From positions 682,001-746,000 of the forward strand of contig CAVTVQ010000006.1 of NCBI GenBank assembly GCA_963738205.1: DNA of 64,000 nt. The letters run 5' to 3'. Under the pieces are notes generated by a model, which saw nothing but the letters and a program-made list of their open reading frames with translations, was not told where the DNA came from and ran no database searches. This document shows, piece by piece, positions 15,841 through 23,092 of the stretch (the stretch's first letter is position 1; each line of letters begins with the position of its first letter). A program made the position numbers and the translations under genes. Source of the stretch: DATFQE01 sp963738205 (GTDB lineage: Bacteria; Actinomycetota; Thermoleophilia; Gaiellales; Gaiellaceae).

Positions 15841-16974
15841 TCAGCGGTTGAACCAGCGGGCGCGTCTGCTCGCGCCAAAGTACTGCTTCTCGGCTACGAG
15901 GGCGCTCGACGGCTCCTGGAACGTGCCCGTCGGCGCCGGCCCTGAGAGGAAGTCGACGTCGACCCGGCCGACGCGGCCCGCGCCGAACTCGACGTAGCAC
16001 GCGCCACGCCCGTCGTACGGGGCGGGCTGCTCGCCTCCGCGCCGTTGCGCAAGCAGCGACGCGGCGACCACCCGCGCCGCGCCTTCCGAGAAGACGCCTG
16101 CCTTCGGCACGCCGGCGGTCGTGACGTCCCCAACCGCGTACACACCTGGGAAACGCGTCGCGAGTGTTCGAGAGTCCACAGGGATGTAACCGTCCTCGGC
16201 CATTCCGCTCTCGAGAACGACATCCGGGGCGCGGTGCTGCGGGACTCCCAGGAAGAGGTCGTACGGCAGCTCGGCGCCGTCGTCGAGCACCGCCACACTT
16301 CGGAGGGCGTCGAGCGAGCTCACCTTGCGACCCGGGATGAACGCGATGCCGCGCTCGGCAAAGGCCGCGAGGAGCGCCGCCGAAGTGTCCGGCGAAGGAG
16401 GCACCGGCGTACCGAACGGCATGACCAGCGAGATCTCGCAAGCCTCGCGGATGCCCCGTTCGGAGAGGTAGTCGTCCAGGAGGAGCGCCGCCTCGCTCGG
16501 CGCCGGCGGACACTTGAACGGCGCCCCGCACACGCCGACGATCGCGCGGCCCGAGGTGAAGGTGGGAAGCACGTCACGCAACCGCTCGGCACCGCCGCCC
16601 GAGTAGAACTCGGTCCCGACCTCCGCCAGGCCGGGCGTCGCAGCGAAGTCGTAGTCCGCCCCGAGCGCAACGACGAGCACGTCGGCCTCGTGGATGCCTC
16701 GGTTGGTCGTGACTCGCCGCGCCTCCGGGTCGATCGCGGTGATCGTCTCGCTGAGGAAGCCAACGCCGGGCTTGCCGAAGTCGGCGTAGGGCAGGCGGAC
16801 CTCGTCAGGTGCAGCCCTGCCGAACATCACGTCGAGCTTCGAGTACCCGAAGACGAAGGCGTCGCTCTCGTCGATCAGCGTCACATCGGCATCGGCGCCG
16901 AGCTCGTCCGACAGGACGGTCGCGAGCTCGAGACCGCCGAATCCGGCACCCAGGATGACGACGCGCGACTGCAC
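15841..16974 (-). CDS. FAD-dependent oxidoreductase, sulfide:quinone-reductase-like
   Basis: This 377-aa flavoprotein starts with the FAD-binding VVILGAGFGGLELATVL, has a second nucleotide-binding strand ending VLVVALGADYDF, and the motif VCGAPFKCPPAPSEAALLL near residue 150, typical of SQR/FCSD-like flavoproteins with a redox-active Cys. GVYAVGDVTTAGVPKAGVFSEGAA is the second FAD motif. The second catalytic Cys of true SQRs is not obvious, so the donor is uncertain. A TAGGGT element lies 6 nt before GTG 16974. It may belong with the redox-stress genes downstream of 19 kb. Confidence 0.88.
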   Translation of the reverse strand: MQSRVVILGAGFGGLELATVLSDELGADADVTLIDESDAFVFGYSKLDVMFGRAAPDEVRLPYADFGKPGVGFLSETITAIDPEARRVTTNRGIHEADVLVVALGADYDFAATPGLAEVGTEFYSGGGAERLRDVLPTFTSGRAIVGVCGAPFKCPPAPSEAALLLDDYLSERGIREACEISLVMPFGTPVPPSPDTSAALLAAFAERGIAFIPGRKVSSLDALRSVAVLDDGAELPYDLFLGVPQHRAPDVVLESGMAEDGYIPVDSRTLATRFPGVYAVGDVTTAGVPKAGVFSEGAARVVAASLLAQRRGGEQPAPYDGRGACYVEFGAGRVGRVDVDFLSGPAPTGTFQEPSSALVAEKQYFGASRRARWFNR

Positions 16975-17042
16975 CGGAAGACCCTAACGGGAGGTCAGGC
17001 GCATTAGGGCGCCTGGTCCCAAGTCACACCACCCTGGGCGGC

Positions 17043-17082
17043 CCGGATCGAGGGAAGCCAGCCGCACAGTCCCTCGATCCGG
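17043..17082. terminator. Perfect 13-bp hairpin downstream of the DUF7144-like gene
   Basis: CCGGATCGAGGGA (17043-17055) pairs perfectly with TCCCTCGATCCGG (17070-17082) around a 14-nt loop. It lies 13 bp past the stop codon of the minus-strand membrane-protein gene at 17096 and 69 bp before the flavoprotein start, so it most likely separates the two transcripts. No T tract. Confidence 0.6.
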
Positions 17083-17095
17083 TCCGAAGTCCGCG

Positions 17096-17503
17096 TCAGG
17101 CCAGGGATGCCTTGTAGCCCTCCCAGCGTGCGGTCAGCGCGTAGAGCACCAGGATGTTGAGCGCGACGATCAGCAGGTTCCACAGCGGATACGCCTGAGG
17201 GTAGTTCGCCATGAACGCGACCTGGCCGATCGCATTGATGCCCACGCCGATGATGGCGGCCCAGCGAGCCCAGCCGGCCCCACCGAGCAAGGCGATTCCA
17301 ATCAGGATGAGCAGGGCGCCCCAGATCAGGGTCGTCCACCCCCAGGCGGTCACGTCGAGGAGCGCCACGCCCTTGGGCGTAGATACGACGTACTCGTCCT
17401 TGATGATCCCGACGAAACCTTGGAGGGCGTCGATCGCCCCGACGATGATGAGCACGAAGCCCGCGAAAGCGATCCACCCGCTCCACGCGTCTTGTGAGGC
17501 CAT
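17096..17503 (-). CDS. DUF7144-like four-helix membrane protein
   Basis: This 135-aa protein has four hydrophobic segments: WIAFAGFVLIIVGAIDALQGFVGI, WGWTTLIWGALLILIGIALL, AAIIGVGINAIGQVAFM and LWNLLIVALNILVLYALTA. The pattern and the DEYVVSTPKGVALLDVTAWGW loop match the actinobacterial DUF7144 family of unknown function, frequently found near stress genes. A GGAAGGAG Shine-Dalgarno precedes ATG 17503. Confidence 0.88.
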   Translation of the reverse strand: MASQDAWSGWIAFAGFVLIIVGAIDALQGFVGIIKDEYVVSTPKGVALLDVTAWGWTTLIWGALLILIGIALLGGAGWARWAAIIGVGINAIGQVAFMANYPQAYPLWNLLIVALNILVLYALTARWEGYKASLA

Positions 17504-17593
17504 GCCAATGCTCCTTCCGACTGACGATGAGACGCAAGCCGACGACCACCCGGTGGGTGCGTGTGCTTGCACCGCGGCACGTGCTGCCGGGCC

Positions 17594-17617
17594 GCATCAG
17601 CCCGGTACGGCTGATGC
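17594..17617. terminator. Perfect 9-bp hairpin
   Basis: GCATCAGCC (17594-17602) pairs with GGCTGATGC (17609-17617) around a 6-nt loop. On the plus strand it is followed by GCGCC and TTTTC. It sits between the phytase end (17690) and the DUF7144-like start (17503), so it probably ends phytase transcription, although the T run is on the other side. Confidence 0.4.
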
Positions 17618-17689
17618 GCCTTTTCTAGCCCGGCGCTCTTAACCCTCCACTGGCCGCGCCGCCGCGCCGTCTCGCCAGGCGGCCTCGCC

Positions 17690-18952
17690 CTATTGCCGCG
17701 GCGCGCCGCTGGCGGTGTCGACCACCAGGCCGAGCGGGTTCGCGATGTCGTCCCAGCGCACGAACTTGAAGTTCGTCGCGTCCTCGAGTGGCTCGTCGTC
17801 GCCGTCGTGGGTCACGAAGAGGCCGCGAGAGAACCTCGCCCCCAGAGGCACGCCCATCACCATCGCGCCGTCTGATTCGTCCACCGCGTCCGTCGGGTCG
17901 GCACCGATCGCAAAGGTGCGTAGCGTCTTCAGCGACGAGAGGTCGTACACGATGAAGGTCGAGCTTCCCTGGCTCGAGGCGAGCAGGTAGCCGCGTGAGC
18001 CACGGAGCCGGTAGATCGTTAGACCTTCGGCGTCGGCAGCGAGATAGTCGCTCCCTGCGCTCGGCGAGCTCTCGTCGATCTCGCACACGAACTCCTCTTC
18101 CTCGGGATCGAACGTACGCGTGTACGACCGGCCGAACTCGCGGGTCCGGTCGAAGAGGTGCGGCCCGCCGAAACGAGCTCCCCCGACGGGGATGCGCCAG
18201 ATGCCAACGTCCTCCTGCGCCGCGTAGAGGAAGCCCCGACGCGCGTCCGCGACCATCCCTTCGACCTGCGGGAGCTCACCTTCCTCCTCGGCGCACGGCG
18301 TCCAGCTCCGCCCACCGTTGAGCTTGAACGTCGACGGCAGGCGGAGGGAGTCGACCCGCTCGAAGCCCACCGAGCCGCCCGGCCCAGCCACGAGGCGGAG
18401 CAGCACAAGGGTTGTCCTGTGTCGCTGGCTGATGGCGACGTAGGCCTCGCCGCTGGACGACTTCCAGGCGGCGATTCCGTACGCGGAGATGTCGTTGTCG
18501 CCCTCGAACACCACGGGCGGATCGGGCACCGTCACTTCGGTGAGCGGGTCGGCGGCCGACGAGCCTGCAGGGTCGATCGAGAACACACGAAGGTGGTCGA
18601 GGCCGCGATCCGTCACGACGGCCAGATCCCGCGTCAGCCCTCCGAGCTCGACGTCGTACAGGACGTCGACGTTGTTCTGCCGCGCGTCCTCGTCGGCGTA
18701 GTCGATCGTCTGAATCGTGGCGCCGTCGAGGTCGAAGACGGCCAGGCCGGCGTTCTTCAAAGTCCCGATGACGATGCTCGCGCGGCTCGACGTCGGGTGG
18801 ACCCAGATTGCCGGGTCGTCGGCGTCCGCCTCTTCGCTGTCCAGGAATGCCTGCGTCTCGAGCGTCGCGTGGACCTCCACGGCGTCGGCAGCGAGCGCCG
18901 AGCCGGCGAGAAGAGCGAAGACGAGCAAGATCAAGACCCACGCGCGAGCCAT
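17690..18952 (-). CDS. Secreted beta-propeller phytase (3-phytase)
   Basis: This 420-aa protein has a signal peptide (WVLILLVFALLAGSALA) and the beta-propeller phytase hallmark DADDPAIWVHPTSS near residue 44. It continues with NNVDVLYDVEL, DLAVVTDRGLDHLRVFSID, VEGMVADARRGFLYAAQEDVGIWRI and AEGLTIYRL, which provide the calcium and phosphate sites. BPP enzymes remove phosphates from calcium-phytate outside the cell, so this is a phosphate-scavenging enzyme. Full length for the family. A single-gene unit. Confidence 0.93.
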   Translation of the reverse strand: MARAWVLILLVFALLAGSALAADAVEVHATLETQAFLDSEEADADDPAIWVHPTSSRASIVIGTLKNAGLAVFDLDGATIQTIDYADEDARQNNVDVLYDVELGGLTRDLAVVTDRGLDHLRVFSIDPAGSSAADPLTEVTVPDPPVVFEGDNDISAYGIAAWKSSSGEAYVAISQRHRTTLVLLRLVAGPGGSVGFERVDSLRLPSTFKLNGGRSWTPCAEEEGELPQVEGMVADARRGFLYAAQEDVGIWRIPVGGARFGGPHLFDRTREFGRSYTRTFDPEEEEFVCEIDESSPSAGSDYLAADAEGLTIYRLRGSRGYLLASSQGSSTFIVYDLSSLKTLRTFAIGADPTDAVDESDGAMVMGVPLGARFSRGLFVTHDGDDEPLEDATNFKFVRWDDIANPLGLVVDTASGAPRQ

Positions 18953-19120
18953 TCCGGCCTCCCCGGTAGCTGTCGGAGGGAGTCAATCGGCCTCCAGCAG
19001 AAAAGGGGTGTACGGCGGGAGAAGAGCCTGTGTCGAAGCGGTTACGCGCGCCACCGCGAACCGGCGCGGTTCTCAGCCTCCAGGGAGGCCCGGATGAACC
19101 AACGTGCTTAGGAACTACAC

Positions 19121-19306
19121 CTAGGAGGGTCCGCCGGAAAGACGCCGGAGGGCGGTAACCGCTCCGACCAGACCTGCGCTGACCAGCCCGACGATGTTCG
19201 TGGTGGTGCACGTGCGGCAAACGTTGCAACAGGCTGGAGCCATGGGCGCGTAGTCAGCGGCCCGGTTCGTGATGGCCGCGGCTCTGACAGTCAGCTTCGC
19301 CAGCAC
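19121..19306 (-). CDS. Cys-rich small peptide divergent from the sensor kinase
   Basis: A 61-aa ORF from GTG 19306 has a basic N-terminal half (AKLTVRAAAITNR), a Cys/Thr cluster APACCNVCRTCTTTN, and a hydrophobic helix NIVGLVSAGLVGAVTALRRL at the end. TAAGCT lies exactly 6 nt before the GTG, the leaderless signature seen elsewhere in this window, and an 11-bp palindrome precedes it. It could be a membrane-associated Cys peptide, a metal or redox peptide, or a modified-peptide precursor; no modification enzyme adjoins. I do not recognise a family. Confidence 0.5.
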   Translation of the reverse strand: MLAKLTVRAAAITNRAADYAPMAPACCNVCRTCTTTNIVGLVSAGLVGAVTALRRLSGGPS

Positions 19307-19312
19307 GCTCTC

Positions 19313-19331
19313 AGCTTAGTCAGAGACTCTG
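19313..19331 (-). promoter_or_regulatory. Leaderless -10 element and palindrome for the Cys-rich peptide gene
   Basis: TAAGCT (19318-19313) is positioned 6 nt upstream of the GTG at 19306. Immediately upstream is the palindrome CAGAG-A-CTCTG (19321-19331), in the -10/-35 spacer, where a repressor or the neighbouring NarL-type regulator could bind. No good -35 hexamer is visible. Confidence 0.45.
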
Positions 19332-19458
19332 GCAGGGACCCCCGCGCGAGGTTGTTCCGCCGCACCGCGCCGACCCTCCTGGGCGAAGGTGAATCGGCGG
19401 CTCGCCGAGGTCTGGGCGGCGCCTATACGCCGCTCCGACGGGAGTCGATAATGCCCGC

Positions 19459-21090
19459 GTGCCTGACGTCTCTGACCGCTTGCGCGCACTACTCGACGCC
19501 GGGATCGCGCTAAATGCCGAGCTCTCGCTCGACGCCCTCCTGCAGCGACTCGTCGAGAGCGCAGCCGAGATCACCGGCGCGCGCTATGCGGCCCTCGGAG
19601 TGATCGACAAGAGCGGTCGCACGCTCGAGCGCTTCCTGACGACCGGCGTCGACGATGAGACGCACGCCGCGATCGGCGAGCTTCCCCGTGGACGAGGAAT
19701 CCTTGGTGTCCTGATCCGCGAGGCGCGGGCGCTTCGGCTCGACGACATCGCCGCGGACCCGCGTTCGGTCGGCTTCCCGCGGAACCATCCGCCGATGAAG
19801 TCCTTCCTCGGGGTTCCGATCATGTTGCGCGGCGTTGCGTACGGGAACCTGTATCTCACCGAGAAGGAGGGTGACGATCAGTTCACCGACGAAGACCTCG
19901 AACTCACGCAGTTGCTGGCGGCACAGGCAGCCGTCGCGATCGAGAACGCGCGCCTGTACGAGTCGACGACGCGCTGGCTGCGCCAATTCGAGACGTTGAA
20001 CGAGATCGGAAATGCGCTTGCTTCCGAGGTCGAGCTGACGCCGCTGCTCGAGCTCGTCTCGCGTCGCCTTCGTGAGCTGCTCGACGCGGGGATCGTCCTG
20101 ATCGCCCTACCAGGCCCGGGTGCGGAGCTCGTTGTCGCAGCAGCCGACGGCGACGGGACCTACGGCCTGCCGGGCATGAGCCTCGACCTCGACCACTCCA
20201 AGATGGGCCGTGTGCTGGAGCGCGGACGCAGCGAGCGAGTCGACTCGGTGCTCGAGGACCCGGAGGTCGACCAGCAAACCGCCCGCCGGCTCGGCGTCCA
20301 TGCAGGCCTCTACATCCCGCTCGTGATCGGCGGCCAGGCAATCGGCGTGGTCGTTGCGCATGACCGCGCCGGCCCCGATCCCCGGTTCAGCGACGACGAC
20401 CTGCGATTGGCGGAGACACTCGCCGCGCGTGCTGCGACCGGCGTCGACCTTTCTCGACGCGTCAGCCGCGACGCAGTGCGCCGAGTCGTCGAAGCACAGG
20501 AGTTGGAGCGCAAACGGCTTGCGCGCGAGCTGCACGACGAAACCGGCCAAGCGCTGACGTCGATCCTGCTCGGACTGAAGCCGCTCGAGGACGGCGCGAC
20601 CGGGCAGACACTTGACGCTGTCGCAGCTCTCCGCGAGCTCGTCGTTTCGACGCTCCAGGGGGTCCGCAGACTCGCGGTCGAGCTTCGCCCGTCGGCTCTC
20701 GACGATCTCGGCCTTGTCCCAGCGATCGATCGTCTCGCGCGTTCGTTCGGCGAGAGCGGGCTCCAAGTGGACGTCGAATCACAGATTGGCCTAGAGCGTC
20801 TCCCGGAGGTAGTCGAGACCACGCTCTACCGGATCGTCCAGGAGGCGGCCACCAACGTCGCCAAGCACGCCGGCGCGCAACGCATGAGCATCACGCTGAC
20901 ACGAAGGGACGGCTCGGTGATCGCGATCATCGAAGACGACGGCAAAGGGTTCGACCCAAGCGCGGCCGAGTCCGACGGGCTCGGCCTGCTCGGGATGCGC
21001 GAGCGACTCGCCCTGGTCGGCGGCTCGCTGCGAATCGAAGCGGCGGCCGGGACGGGCACGACGATTGCCGCGGAGGTGCCCGTCACGTGA
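19459..21090 (+). CDS. DevS/DosT-like GAF-GAF sensor histidine kinase
   Basis: This 543-aa kinase has GAF1 (about 8-165), GAF2 (about 178-330), a HisKA_3 dimerisation domain with the phosphorylated His in KRLARELHDETGQALTSILLGL, and an HATPase (VQEAATNVAKHAGAQ, DDGKGFDP, GLGLLGMRERLALVGG). GAF1 contains SVGFPRNHPPMKSFLGVPIMLRGVAYGNLYLTEK, collinear with mycobacterial DevS, including the His (residue 110 here) that ligates heme there. It is therefore probably a heme-based oxygen or redox sensor. GATAAT lies 6 nt before GTG 19459. Coupled by a 4-nt overlap to the response regulator. Confidence 0.92.
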   Translation: MPDVSDRLRALLDAGIALNAELSLDALLQRLVESAAEITGARYAALGVIDKSGRTLERFLTTGVDDETHAAIGELPRGRGILGVLIREARALRLDDIAADPRSVGFPRNHPPMKSFLGVPIMLRGVAYGNLYLTEKEGDDQFTDEDLELTQLLAAQAAVAIENARLYESTTRWLRQFETLNEIGNALASEVELTPLLELVSRRLRELLDAGIVLIALPGPGAELVVAAADGDGTYGLPGMSLDLDHSKMGRVLERGRSERVDSVLEDPEVDQQTARRLGVHAGLYIPLVIGGQAIGVVVAHDRAGPDPRFSDDDLRLAETLAARAATGVDLSRRVSRDAVRRVVEAQELERKRLARELHDETGQALTSILLGLKPLEDGATGQTLDAVAALRELVVSTLQGVRRLAVELRPSALDDLGLVPAIDRLARSFGESGLQVDVESQIGLERLPEVVETTLYRIVQEAATNVAKHAGAQRMSITLTRRDGSVIAIIEDDGKGFDPSAAESDGLGLLGMRERLALVGGSLRIEAAAGTGTTIAAEVPVT

Positions 21091-21725
21091 CGATCCGCGT
21101 CCTCGTCGTCGACGACCACGCGGTCGTGCGAAGTGGTCTGCGCAAGGTTCTCGACGCCGAGGCCGACATCGAGACCGTGGGTGAAGCGGCGAACGCCGAA
21201 CGTGCAGTGTTCGAGGCGATGGAGCACAAGCCCGACGTCGTCCTTATGGATGTGACGATGCCGGGGCTGAGCGGCGTCGAGGCCCTCCCCACGCTGCTGC
21301 AATCCGTCCCGGACACCCGCGTCCTGATGCTGTCGATGCACGACGACCCCGGCTACGTCCGCGCCGCCTTCGAGGTCGGAGCGAGCGGCTACGTGCTCAA
21401 GGAGGCGGCGGACTCGGAAGTCGTCGCAGCGGTGCGCGCCGTAGCTGCGGGCGAGCGCTACGTGCACCCCGCGCTCGGTGCGCGTCTGATCGCGGCAGAG
21501 GCGGAGGAGCGGCGGCGCGCAGAGGCCGACCCGCTCTCGGATCGAGAACGCGAGGTGCTACGGCTGCTGGCGCTCGGGCACACCAACCAGGAGATCGCGA
21601 GTGCCCTCTTCATCTCGGTGCGAACAGCAGAGACGCACCGAGCGCACATCATGCAGAAGCTCCGGCTTTCGTCCCGTGCTGAACTCGTCCGGTATGCGCT
21701 CGATGCGGGCCTGATCGAGGCGTAG
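21087..21725 (+). CDS. NarL/FixJ-family response regulator, partner of the GAF kinase
   Basis: This 212-aa regulator has a receiver domain (RVLVVDDHAVVRSGL, phospho-Asp in DVVLMDVTMPGLSG, conserved Lys in GYVLKEAAD) and a LuxR helix-turn-helix (LSDREREVLRLLALGHTNQEIASALFISVRTAETHRAHIMQKL). The GTG start overlaps the kinase stop by 4 nt. By analogy with DevR/DosR it probably controls the stress and fermentation genes that follow; four of their promoters share a motif that could be its site, but this is inference. Confidence 0.93.
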   Translation: MTIRVLVVDDHAVVRSGLRKVLDAEADIETVGEAANAERAVFEAMEHKPDVVLMDVTMPGLSGVEALPTLLQSVPDTRVLMLSMHDDPGYVRAAFEVGASGYVLKEAADSEVVAAVRAVAAGERYVHPALGARLIAAEAEERRRAEADPLSDREREVLRLLALGHTNQEIASALFISVRTAETHRAHIMQKLRLSSRAELVRYALDAGLIEA

Positions 21726-21791
21726 CCCGCCCCCGAGCGCCCGCCCGCACCGAGCGGGAGCCAATACAGATCAACCCCGATCGAGGCCGGC

Positions 21792-22127
21792 CTACCGGAC
21801 GACGAACACGTCGCACCGCGCATGGCGCACCACGCTCTCGAGCAAGCCGTTCGGTGCGGCAACGACGATGACGTCGGCGTCCACTTCGGCCGCCGTTTCG
21901 AGGATTGTTTCCGCCAGGTGTCCGTTCCCCTCGATGTAACGCGCGAAGACGTGCCGTCCGCTCAGGTGGACCAGCGCGCCGGGCAGCGGGTCTGCCGCTG
22001 CCGCCGACGCTGCTCCGACAACGGCGAGAGTCGACCCGTAGCCCATCAGATCGCTCGCCGCATCGAGCGCGCGTCGTCCAGCTTCGGACCCGTCGTATGC
22101 GACGAGGATGCTCTTCGCTCGACCCAT
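21792..22127 (-). CDS. Short universal stress protein (UspA family)
   Basis: This 111-aa protein starts KSILVAYDGSEAGRRALDAA and ends DADVIVVAAPNGLLESVVRHARCDVFVVR. It is shorter than the usual 140 aa, and the Gly-rich ATP loop (G-x2-G-x9-G-S/T) is degenerate, so it may not bind ATP. It is the last gene of the xfp-ackA block but has its own upstream copy of the shared motif (22160-22188). Confidence 0.88.
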   Translation of the reverse strand: MGRAKSILVAYDGSEAGRRALDAASDLMGYGSTLAVVGAASAAAADPLPGALVHLSGRHVFARYIEGNGHLAETILETAAEVDADVIVVAAPNGLLESVVRHARCDVFVVR

Positions 22128-22159
22128 GCCCGAAGAATCGGCGCCTGAGCGACCCGCCG

Positions 22160-22199
22160 CATCCGCGCCGGGCCGGAGACAGTTGCGGGAAACTACGGA
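22160..22199 (-). promoter_or_regulatory. Shared bipartite promoter motif, copy A (usp gene)
   Basis: On the minus strand, TCCGTAGTTTCCCGCAA (22199-22183) contains CCGCA, followed 20 nt later by GATG (22163-22160). The same CCGCA-N20/21-GATG arrangement occurs at 26294, 30144 and 30881. The motif begins inside the last codons of ackA and lies 33-70 nt before the usp start. Confidence 0.5.
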
Positions 22200-23092
22200 C
22201 CGATCGCCGCACGCACCGCCTGCGCGATCACGAGCTCCTCACGCGCCGGCACCACCTCGACGCGGAACTCCCCGAGGAAGGCGAGGCGTTCGGCGACCGC
22301 GTCTCGCACATCCGCGCGGTTCTCGCCCACACCGCCCGAGAAGGCGAGGGCCTCGAGACCGCCGAGGGCCGCGGCCATCCGGCCGGCCGCGCACGCGACG
22401 GCGTACGTGTAGACGTCGAAGGCGTCTGGATCGTCGAGTCCGCCGAGCGCGGCGAGGCCTGACTCATGCTCGAGCACGCGGTCGAGCTCGTCGACCGACA
22501 GACCGCGTTCACGCAGCAGGTAGAGGAGCGCCCCCGGATCGATCGATCCGCTCCGGGTCGCCATCGGAACGCCCTCGAGCGGCGTGAACCCCATCGTCGT
22601 GTCGACCGACTCGCCGTGCAGCACGGCGGTGACCGAACAGCCACCGCCGAGGTGGCAAACGACGAGCCGCTCGGCCGAAACTCGACCGGCGACCCACTCC
22701 ACCGCGAGGCCGTGGAAGCCGTAGCGACGGATTCCCCAATCCTCACGCCAGCGGCGCGGGATCGCATACGTAGCAGCGTGCTTCGGGATAGTTCTGTGGA
22801 ATGCCGTGTCGAAGACCGCGACGTGGGGCACATCGGGGAGCGCCTCGCGTGCGTCGCCGATTGCCTTGAGTGCCGCCGCGTTGTGGAGCGGTGCGAGCGG
22901 GCCCAACTCTTCGATTCCGGCGATGACCGAGTCGTCGATGACGGTTGGTCGCACGAACCGAGCTCCGCCCTGCACGACGCGGTGCCCGACAGCCGAAGCG
23001 TTTTCATAGCCCTCCACCTGAGTCGCGTGGTCACCCTCGACCAGGTGGAGCTTGAGGCTCGTCGAGCCCGCGTTGACCGTTAGTACGGCCAG
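22193..23092 (-). CDS. ackA: Short acetate kinase (acetate/propionate family kinase)
   Basis: This protein of about 299 aa has the AckA signatures VNAGSTSLKLHLV, GHRVVQGGARF, VAVFDTAFHRTIP (catalytic Asp), RRYGFHGLAVEWV, VCHLGGGCSVTAV, GFTPLEGVPMATRSGSIDP and FSGGVGENRADVR. It converts acetyl-phosphate, made by phosphoketolase, to acetate with ATP formation. It is about 100 aa shorter than E. coli AckA, with deletions after the first strand and near the C-terminus, and the usual HGG reads QGG. No ATG, GTG or TTG fits; CTG 23092, overlapping the xfp end, is the best start. Translational coupling to xfp is likely. Confidence 0.85.
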   Translation of the reverse strand: MAVLTVNAGSTSLKLHLVEGDHATQVEGYENASAVGHRVVQGGARFVRPTVIDDSVIAGIEELGPLAPLHNAAALKAIGDAREALPDVPHVAVFDTAFHRTIPKHAATYAIPRRWREDWGIRRYGFHGLAVEWVAGRVSAERLVVCHLGGGCSVTAVLHGESVDTTMGFTPLEGVPMATRSGSIDPGALLYLLRERGLSVDELDRVLEHESGLAALGGLDDPDAFDVYTYAVACAAGRMAAALGGLEALAFSGGVGENRADVRDAVAERLAFLGEFRVEVVPAREELVIAQAVRAAIGP

